From Nothopassalora personata (lineage: Eukaryota > Ascomycota > Dothideomycetes > Mycosphaerellales > Mycosphaerellaceae), in the NCBI GenBank assembly GCA_033816765.1, contig CM066292.1, forward strand, positions 248,001-312,000: a stretch of 64,000 nucleotides of DNA, written 5' to 3'. The translations under genes and the position numbers were made by a program. The notes beneath the pieces are model-generated. The model did no database searches. It was not told where the DNA came from and saw only the letters and a list, made by a program, of their open reading frames with translations. Below, one piece after another: positions 55,420-64,000 of this stretch. Positions within the stretch are counted from its first letter, which is position 1. Each line of letters starts with the position of its first letter.

Positions 55420-57910
55420 CGCGCGAGGTCGCTACGGTCGTTACCTCGGAGCGGTGTTACTTCGAGATCGACTATAAACGGCTTAAGGGCGCGAAAGTCG
55501 TGCTACGCTTTCGTAATAAACGTAACACCTTCGGTAATAAGATATCGTTTATCTTTAAGTACGGCCTCGAAGTTTAGAAGGTCGAATAGGGTAAGGCAAT
55601 AGGTAGGTAGTAGCTCTATAGATACTACTACGAAGATAACGCGGCGAAATAGCTATAGGCTTGTCGCTCGACTACTAGCTATATAGAACATCTTTAGAGG
55701 TAATACGGTATTACCTCGTCGCGTACAACGACGGCGGTACCGAAAGAGCCTAATAACGTAATCGCTAGCTATCTCGAGTACCTCGATCCCTTCGCCGCCG
55801 AGCAGTTTTTAACCGACTTTATTAACTAGATCGCACGCGACGACATTACCTTCGAATAGGCGGTAAGCGATAACCTCTATTAAAGGTTATACTCGGCGGA
55901 GGGCCTACCGTAAAACATCTACTACCGGTAGCGCGAATAGTATTAATATAGCTTAAGTAAGCCTATCGCGAACGACGGCCGGACCTCGTAAAACAGCTCG
56001 AGCGCGTCGCTAAAGTACACCTTAGTATAGATATCTAGGCGACAAGTAACGATCTATCGCTACTCGCTATCGTAGCGCACTTTATCGACGCGAACAGGTA
56101 GTTTAAAATAGCGTTACTTGGATTACGACTAGTCGGCGGACATTATAATAGAGTTAATATTACGACCGTAGCGCGGCAGGTAATAAACGACTTTAATCTA
56201 GACGGTAAGATAGGCGCCTTCGTTATAGATAATACGGATAATAATAATACGGCGATTCGAGCGCTCGCGGCATTACTTTAATAGCTAGTCGACGAGTACG
56301 AGTAGCGACTACGATGCCTCGGACACATTATAAACCTCGTCGTTAAGGCCCTACTATTTAGCGACGGACTAAAGAAACTCGAGAGCGAATTACGTAAGGT
56401 AGGTAAGTAGAAACAGTTAGATTACGACCGTAGAGCTAGTACTACGATACCCCTTATAAAACCCCTAACATACTTCTTAATCGTTTAAAACTGCCCTTAG
56501 ATCTGTCGGCTAATAAGAGCCCTAAGAACTGCTTTAACTTACGAGGCTAATACGAAGATTCGCGCTTAAAACGCGTCTATAGCCTAATTAAAACAACACT
56601 CCTCGGTCGTAATCTAACTGTTTCTCGTAGGCGACGACGAGTCCTTTACCTTATAGCGTAAGGCCGGCGCGATTAGTAAACTTTACAACCTCGTTACCTA
56701 TATCTATCGCTCCGAGGCACGAATCGAGGCGTTTAACGAAGTATAGCGCGAAGAATAGACGACCCTCTACTATAACTACCTCCGACTAATTCGCGACGGT
56801 AGCGTAAGGTAGAATAGTACGCTAGCTATAATAAGACGCGCTCTTAAGCTTTAAGGAGCGATCGATTAATACTACCGCCGGTAGACTCGCGGCGACGGCC
56901 GTAACGAGTAGAACTATTTAATTAAAGACGACACCCTTAATACGGACGATTAGGAAGAATTAAGACACTTTAAAGAGCTATTATTACCGTTCGAATAGGC
57001 TACAAAACGCGTCGAAGGTAACGCTAGATCTAGCGCCTTCGGAGTAGTATAGGAGGTCCTACCTATTATAGACTTCTTATTTCTTACACTTAAGCGTCGT
57101 AGCAATAAGGTAGAAGCGAACTCGGACTTATTCACCGACAGATATCGCTACTGTCTTAACTGCGGCTTCGTTAAGCTTAAGAACTATTATAGACTAACTA
57201 ATAGGTCTCGAATCTATCGTACTGCGATCGCTCTATACCCCTACTACCGTTACACGTACTTCGAGGAAACATAGGCTAATTATAACACGAAGGACGATAT
57301 CGCGAAGGCTAAATAGACTATCTACGACCTCTACGCCGAACTACTCGACGAGCTATCTAGCGAGCCTACTATCGAACCGATTCGACCGCCGCCGGAGCTA
57401 CGAACTAAGTAAGACTTCGACGAAGACTAGACGGCCGTGTTTAAGGACTTTACTTTACGTGTCGTTTAGTAGCTAGCGGTCTAAAATCGTCGTAAGCAAC
57501 AGAGGTAAGAGACGGAGCTATAGCAATATCTTGAGGACGATACGCTTAATACGGTAAAGTACGATAGCAACGGTAAGGTCGTAAAGAACTACTATCTAAA
57601 TAGACCTCTCGAGTAGTAGCGAGAGCGTAGCGAGCTATTATATCTAACTATCGCTTAGCTAGCCTATTGTCTATTCGCAATCCCCGGTATATCGACTAAA
57701 TATAAACGAGTTTTCTTATAGGGTAAGAAAGTAGTAATAGACGAGCGCTACAACATTAAGGTAGACATAATAGAGGCGTCGTTAACACTAAAAGATTAGC
57801 TAAAGAACGACTTATACGATAGTAGAGCTCTATAGACAATACTAGCTAAGGTAAATAAAAAACAGGCCTAGAAAGACGCTAAAGAAGCAGATATATTAGC
57901 AGTAGTATTA
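55420..57910 (+). pseudogene. hAT transposase remnant
   Basis: Plus-strand translation, with TAG read as lost Gln/Trp, shows hAT hallmarks. About 56085-56330 contains HFIDAN, GGHYN, GAFVIDNTDNN and LRCLGHIINLVVKALLF, the catalytic-core pattern around the second conserved Asp and the CxxH motif. About 57640-57720 holds the C-terminal dimerisation (hATC) motif, LAYCLFAIPGISTKYKRVFL. An N-terminal BED finger is not clear. Full length would be about 830 residues, normal for fungal hAT. Weak 9-bp inverted ends (TAGGCTATA at 55251, TATAGCCTA at 58018) may be the element ends but no 8-bp duplication was found. It would cut and paste DNA; here it is dead. Confidence 0.75.
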
Positions 57911-58034
57911 CATAAATAACAACTATATTCACCTTAATTAACTACTTAACTAGTTAACTAGTTAGCTCTAAGGCCTTAACTAATTAAGTAAGGCGATAGT
58001 GACCCTTAGTTAACAACTATAGCCTAGGCAACTT

Positions 58035-58916
58035 TAAGGGTTAGTTAGTTATTACGGACACTGTCTTCGGGGTCTTTATGTAACTATTATTAATGTTAAC
58101 ATCCTTAGCGGTATTACTATCACTATCGCCTATAAGGCTATCGAGATCCTCGAACTTATCGAAGAAGTCGAATAGGTTACTAGGAGTCTACGTATCTATA
58201 ATCTACGATTGCTAGAGTACACATAGCCGAGAGGGAGTGTATGCCTACTACTACTACACGCGTAGACCTCTAGTCCTAGACTTATTCGGCTTAGCTACGA
58301 GTAATAGGGATCCCTCTTTTAGTTAGCCGACCCTATCGCTAATAATACATAGTAAGAAGATAAAGACCTCGCTATAGACACTAATCCGCCAAGCACACCT
58401 ACTAAGACGCTAGTAACGTCCTCTAAGTTGCGTATAACTAGGAACTTCGCCTAGGCGACACGATTAATATCTCGATTATAAAAGCTAACTACTAGTACCG
58501 TAGTAGTGCCTATAACGCGGATGTGCGAGTCTAGCTTACTGAACTCCTCGTACCGTACTTCCTTATCGAAGTCTAGAAACTCGCTAGTTTACACCTAGAC
58601 GACTTCTAGTAAGTCGATAGTACCGCTTATCTAATAGAGGGTATACTACTGGACTGTAGGAAGTCCTTAGTCTTATCTATAAGCTAATAGCGTATAGCGT
58701 CGACAAAATTGCTAACATACGTACGTCCTTTGATAAAGACTATAATCTTAGGGATGTTCTATAGTAAGGCTTTCTAGATAAGCTCGCTCGTAAGCCTATT
58801 ACCGTATATCGTAACACCTTAGTAGCGCTCTTAATGTTACTACGCCTAGTGACAGCTAGACTAACGACAGTCTTAACGACACGTACTTAGTGTCCGTAAT
58901 AACTAACTAACCCTTA
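58035..58916. mobile_element. 882-bp element with perfect 28-bp terminal inverted repeats
   Basis: TIR 58035-58062 begins TAAGGGTTAGTTAG and is the exact reverse complement of 58889-58916. The outermost TA on each side could be a TA duplication, leaving 26-bp TIRs starting AGGG. On the minus strand the interior has short frames reminiscent of the C-terminal half of a superfamily-2/RecQ-like helicase (KIIVFIKGRTYVSNFVDAIR; RNLEDV), in more than one frame, so this is weak. No transposase is visible, so probably non-autonomous, possibly carrying captured sequence. Confidence 0.65.
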
Positions 58917-59051
58917 TCTTTACCTCTTTCCTCTTAAAAGAGTCGCGACTACTTACGATACTTCTTAGGCATCTTTACCTCTTTCCTCTTAAAAGAGTCG
59001 CGACTACTTACGATACTTCTTAGGAATACTTAACTCTAAGATGTTAGTATC
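58916..59051 (-). repeat. Gypsy RT-leader fragment with 55-bp tandem duplication
   Basis: A-family pol sequence on the minus strand (compare 2395-2475). The segment ATCTTTACCTCTTTCC...TTCTTAGG appears twice without a gap (58916-58970 and 58971-59024), essentially identical. It is the insertion target of gypsy A3. Confidence 0.8.
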
Positions 59052-59431
59052 TGTTACGGAATGGTTCCTATAGACCCTGGAATTATAACAATAAGACGAA
59101 CACGTAACTCATCCTACCTAAGCGCTTAGACTTAGAGCGATTAGACTGCTTATGCTTAGACTAATTAGACTGATTACCGAGATCTACGAATCTCCTTTGT
59201 ATTTAGGAACGCTAAGAACCCCTTATAGTTTCGAAGCGTTTAACTCACTATTTAATATTACTGTTTAGAATATACTATAACCCAACCTCTACCTTACTAC
59301 TGCTTAGTCTTTATAAGACAAGACAGCTACTACTTTATTACTCTCCCTTAACTTCCTATCGGCCTAAGAACAAACCTAATTGAGCTTGTCTTCTTAACTT
59401 GTGATATTATTAGGTTATACTAAACCTAATA
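59052..59431 (+). repeat. 5' LTR of gypsy A3
   Basis: 380 bp, ends CCTAATA and is followed by the PBS-like GCTTTAAACGCC. The self-complementary LTR site is AGCGTTTAA here, one base from A1. Confidence 0.9.
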
Positions 59432-59517
59432 GCTTTAAACGCCCTCTACGATAGGAGACCGACAGAGTAAACGGGGAACACCCGCCCCTAGTGAAGTAAG
59501 TAGAGCCCGACGACCTT

Positions 59518-60400
59518 AGACCGCGAACGATGCTATTAATGCCTTAGCTACTTATATATGCAACGACACCCTTAAGGTTAGTAAGCTAGAATACTACTAT
59601 AGCGACCGAGACAAGTTCGATACTTAGGTCTCTTAGATAGACATGTACTTCTTATTTAACTCTATGCCTAAGAACCTTAAGCCTATATTTACTACTACCT
59701 TTTTAAGAGGACGAGCATAGCATTAGGTTAAACCATTCCTTAGGAAATACCTAGATAGTAACGGAGAAGACAATATCGACGGAATCTTTAGGTTATACAA
59801 CTATCTTAAGCATGCTATAAAGAGCGTCTTTAGTGTCTCTAATGAGATCGCTACTACCGTTCGTATTATTTAGCATTTAACCTAAAAGACATCTACTGCC
59901 GAATATGCTACTAAATTCTAGGAATACGCGTAACTCACCGATTGGGACGACGAAGCACTTTAAGTTATGTACCGGAGAGGACTAAAGGAACATATTAAGG
60001 ACGAGTTAATAAGGGACGGTCGGAAGATCGATAGCTTAGGCGACCTCGTTAGAGTTACGATTAATCTTAACAACAAGCTCTACGAGAGAGCTATAGAACG
60101 ACGATACGATTCTAAGGTATCCGGAAAGGCTAGATACACACTAGGCTATAATAACCGTAATAGAGGCTTCTACGACAACTACAATAACAAGCCTAGGGAC
60201 AAACCGTACTACGGACTATAGCTAATAGAACTCGACGTTACCGAGAAGGGTCGTAAGATTAGGAATAGTAACGGGAATAGAGCATCCCGGAGTTCGAAAG
60301 AAACACGAACTTACTACGGATGTAGTAAACCTAGCTACCTAGTAAGGGACTGCCGCGGTAAGAATATAGTACGCCGCGAACAGTTTAACATAATATAAAC
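59518..60400 (+). pseudogene. gag remnant of gypsy A3
   Basis: Same Gag as in A1, with an open stretch at 59967-60218 (YRRGLKEHIKDELI) and a zinc-knuckle remnant near 60310-60365 (YYGCSKPSYLVRDC), which keeps two of the three cysteines; the His reads Tyr. Confidence 0.8.
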
Positions 60401-61504
60401 CCGAACTAGTAAATCTAAGAGTAGCGTTAGATCTTAAGGAGATACCGACTATACTCGGAGAGTAGGGGAGAGAGCTAGTAATAGAAGCACGACGCCTCTC
60501 CTAGACCCCTTAGAAGGACGAGGAGGATACTATAGGTAGCAAATAGTAGTTATTCCATTTAATACGAAGAACTAACTATGATAGTTCAATATAATAGCAC
60601 GAAGAGTTAACTACGAGATCGAATCTAAATCTCGAAATAGTTATAGAAGCCTTTATTAGCGATTCTATTACTAAGACTCGTATTAAGTCCACTACGCCGC
60701 GAACTTAAGCGTAGGGTACTAGCCTTAATAACTAAGAGGAACCCTAGGAGCGACGTATAGGTAAAACGCTACGCTCCGAGAAGTAGACATCGACGAATCC
60801 TACTTTAATAACGATAAAAGCGATAAAGAAAAGCAAGACCTAGGATAGAACGGATTATAGTTACTAGAACCATAGGAAGAAAGTTAAGAAACTACCGGGC
60901 TAGATACTATCGAAGAAGATTAGAATCCGGAAGAATTAAGCGAAGAAGATTCCTCCGAAGGAGAAGAGAGCGACACTAACGACGATAACAAATAACTAAC
61001 CTTTACGATTAATACACCTAAAAAATTATATAACATAATCGTACATCTATAAAGAAGGCACGAGGAATTCCTACCTAAGATAGGCGGACGAAGGATACTA
61101 CACTCCATTAAGTTTAATAAGACACTCGATACCCTACGAGGTATAGCCTAGGGATACCTACTTATAGAAACAACCGAGAATCTAGCAACCGCTGTTATAG
61201 AACGACTACCGATAGGGAGCCGAATAATAGGAACCGGATATCTTATACCGTTAGGAACATTTATATCGAATAAATTACGTAACGTAGTATAACACGCACG
61301 CGCACTCTACTTAGAAACGTAGAAGATCTAGGAACGTTACCGAATGTAGGTACGGATATAGAAAGGCTCGCGCTAGGTTTAAGCGGAGGCCTCGAGACAC
61401 GAAGCACGACGTTCTATATACGAATAGGGAAAAGGATTAACTCCCTAGGAATAAGCGAATAAAGGGAGTTATATAACATAGAAAAGGCTTAAGCATTACC
61501 AACG

Positions 61505-64000
61505 ACAATAGTGTTTCGAACTAAAATTATCGTTAACGGGCACAAGATAGATGCTATAATAGATTCCGGAGTAAGCGGGAACTTTACCTCCGAATCATTT
61601 GTTACAATGTATAGGATCGCTACCTATAAGAAGAAAGAGGTTTATAAATTAATCGCGGTAGACGGATTATCCTTACCTAGTGTAGAGCGCGAGACGATAC
61701 CGCTACTATTTACTATCTAACGGCACCACGAGGAGATTATCTTAGATGTTACTAATATAGCTAGTTATAACATCGTACTAGGTATGCCTTAGTTAAGAAA
61801 GTATAACCTAGTAATCGACTAGAGAAGAGGAGTACTTATATTTAGGGAATGCGACTACATTATCGACATTTAGCCTACGTAGCGGCAGCGTTTACTAGTA
61901 GATAAGGTAAAGAGACAGCTAAATAGGATATAGCTTACGCTAAATAGAAGGATAGAAGAACCACCTTCGACCGGGATAGACACTAGCGTAGGGCCGCTAG
62001 GTTACGAAGTTACTAGTAGTAATAGAAGTAACGCACTATCGAAGGATACTAACATCTTAGAGTTGAGTATTCCTAAGGAGTATCGTAAGTAGTCGCGACT
62101 CTTTAAAGAGGAAAGAGGTAAAGATGCCTTACCTAAGCACTAACTATAGGATTATAAGATAAACATTTAGCTAGGGAAAGAGCCTCTATAGGGACCCCTA
62201 TATTAAATGTCTAAGAAAGAGCTATAGACCCTACGAGAATAGCTAAAGGAGAAGCTAGCTAAAGGATAGATAAGAAGATCTACCTTAAGTGTAGGAACTC
62301 TATATATATTCGTTCTAAAAGCAAACGGGAAGTTACAACTCGTGTAAGACTATAGGAAGTTAAACGAGATTACGATTAAGAACCGATACCCGCTACCTAA
62401 CATTAAAGAAGCATAGGATAGATTAACCGGATTAGACTAGTATACGAAGATTAACCTACGAGATGCCTTCTACGCTATACGGATAGTAGAAGGAGAAGAA
62501 TAGAAAACCGCTTTTAGAATAAGATATAGACTTTACGAATTCTTAGTTATGCTAATAGGATTAACTAACGTACCCGCATCCTATTAGGAACTTATTAACG
62601 AGACACTTAGAGACCTACTCGACGTATACATTATCGCTTATATAGACGACATATTAGTCTATACGAAAGGATCCCTTCAGAATTACATAAAACAAGTCTA
62701 GGACGTATTTGAACGACTTACGCGTTTAGGATTTAAGACAGTACCCGAGAAATATAAATTCTATAAGAAAGAAGTTAAATTCTTAGGCTTTATTATTAGT
62801 ACTATAGGGATAACGATCGACCCTACGAAAACACAGTTAATTAGAGAATAGCTAGAACTAAAAACAGTTAAGGACGTATAATTATTCCTTAGACTAGCGA
62901 ACCATAACCGGAAATTCATTAAGGACTACGTAAAGATAGTACTACTAATCACGATACTTATAAGAAAAGACGTTACCTAGAAATAGGGAAAGGAATAGAT
63001 TAAAGCGTTTTAGAAACTTAAGGAACAATGCGCTTTAGCCCCTACGCTTCGACTATTCGATAGTAGTAAGGAAATCTATATCAAGACCGATACGTCTAAT
63101 ATAGTAATAGGCGCGTATCTAACATAGACATACGATAGGTAGAGACACCCGGTAGCCTATTACTCCCGGAAAATGACTATAGCGGAATAGAACTACGACA
63201 TCCATAATAAAGAGCTTCTAGCTATTGTTGCTACTATATAACATTAGAGGGTATATATCGAGGGCCTACTAAAGTTAACGATTCTTTCTAACTATAAGAA
63301 TCTTACGTATTTTACGATAACGAAAGAACTTACCTAAAGGTAAGCCCGCTAGTTAGAGCTATTAGGACAGTATAAGTTTAAAATTAAATATACTCTAGGA
63401 CGAGAGAATAGCCGCGCCGACGCGCTAAGCCGAAGAAGCGACTATATAGAAGGAAAAGAACTAGTACAACACAAAATACTAAAGACGAACCCCGACGGAA
63501 GTCTTAGTACTAACACTAGAGAATTTAACAACATCGTACGGATATTAGGCGATAAAGACGAACAATTCCCTATATCGTAAGGAAAATACCAAGTACTAAA
63601 GGATTGAGAAGAAGAATGCATACTATAACATTACGACGGACTAACTTATAGACACCCTAGAACTTTAAAGACAATAGACCTAATATAACGCAGTCTCTTA
63701 TTCCTATAGATAAGACTTAAGGTGTAACGCTATATTAAATAATGCGTACACTACTAACGAATCAAGGCTACGAGACATACGAAATACGATTACCTACAGT
63801 TTAGGACACTACCGACGAAATCATAGGACGAAGTTACAATTGACTTTATTACGAAACTCCCGCCGTTAAGGGATTAAGTTACGAAATAACTATACGACAT
63901 AATACTAGTTATAGTTAATAGACTTACGAAATACGTACACTTTATTCCTACATTAGAAGCATATAATGTAGAGTAGCTCGGATACCTCGTACTAGATAGA
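61505..64000 (+). pseudogene. pol remnant of gypsy A3 (protease to integrase)
   Basis: Protease frame 61511-61720 with IIDSGVSGNFTS, RT with YIDD at 62639-62650, RNase H about 63060-63430 (KTDTSN, AYYSRKM, SRADALSRR) and the first half of integrase to the edge (HYDGLT, DFITK near 63845). TAG/TAA at Gln/Trp codons. Confidence 0.85.

Larger units (their letters stand above)
59052..64000 (+). mobile_element. Ty3/gypsy chromovirus A3, 3' end outside the window
   Basis: Plus-strand element starting TGTTACGGAATGG. Left target duplication candidate is GTATC (59047-59051); the partner is outside. 5' LTR 59052-59431 is 380 bp, shorter than 404-406 because one LTR-internal repeat unit is missing. It continues through gag, protease, RT and RNase H into integrase at the right edge. 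Close to A1 and A2 and RIPed to a similar degree. Confidence 0.92.

Noticed and set aside
55251..58026. hAT element ends defined by TAGGCTATA/TATAGCCTA
   Set aside because: Only 9 bp of inverted match and no 8-bp target duplication; kept as a note, not as element boundaries.

Overview
The window looks like a transposon-dense, AT-rich compartment of a filamentous ascomycete genome (Pezizomycotina, possibly Dothideomycetes; the class is inference). Three observations support this. The element families are typical of fungi: Ty3/gypsy chromoviruses with integrase chromodomains, Ty1/copia and hAT. A short island of ordinary composition carries genes with 60-80 bp introns, GTAAGT donors and CTAAC branch points. 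The old elements show strong repeat-induced point mutation (RIP): CpA/TpG are almost absent, TpA is abundant, and Gln/Trp codons have become TAG/TAA. No element coding region is intact.

Layout. 1-5926 is a minus-strand Ty3/gypsy element (5' LTR 5440-5926) running off the left edge. It carries a 773-bp non-LTR-type insertion with a 14-bp target duplication (604-1376) and a young solo LTR with TSD GTTAT (2764-3082). It interrupts an older minus-strand gypsy D (5927-7190 and 14540-14690). D is also split by plus-strand gypsy A1 (7196-14534, TSD CTACT), whose 5' LTR holds a second young solo LTR (7347-7676, TSD TTACC). 14690-18780 is degraded sequence of unknown origin with inverted arrays of a repeated motif near both ends and a remnant resembling a histone H3 tail.

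18950-31500 is the gene island. It holds a spliced gene of unknown function (21052-21799, minus), a C2HC zinc-finger protein with C-terminal tandem repeats (23470-24837, plus), a two-exon low-complexity protein (26305-27314, plus) and an acidic/basic low-complexity protein (29029-30045, minus). The rest of the island appears non-coding, with several local repeat clusters.

31560-55250 is a nest: an old copia 2 is split by copia 1 (31840-50743, TSD TTAAA). Copia 1 is split by gypsy A2 in its 5' LTR (32003-39010, minus, TSD CCTTA) and by gypsy B in its integrase (41417-48401, plus, TSD CTACG). A 503-bp solo LTR (54349-54851, TSD TATAA) also sits in copia 2. Then come a decayed hAT transposase (55420-57910), an 882-bp element with perfect 28-bp inverted repeats (58035-58916), a gypsy fragment with a 55-bp tandem duplication, and gypsy A3 (59052 to the right edge, plus).

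The most unusual content is an accessory module shared by the gypsy elements. Between integrase/chromodomain and 3' LTR, A1, A2 and B each carry an ORF on the opposite strand, with a Cys-rich domain followed by a coiled coil. A1 and A2 also carry a tRNA-like sequence with Pol III A/B boxes on that same opposite strand. The elements also have a primer-binding site complementary to their own LTR, suggesting Tf1/sushi-type self-priming. All coordinates, TSDs and translations were read by eye; no database search was run.
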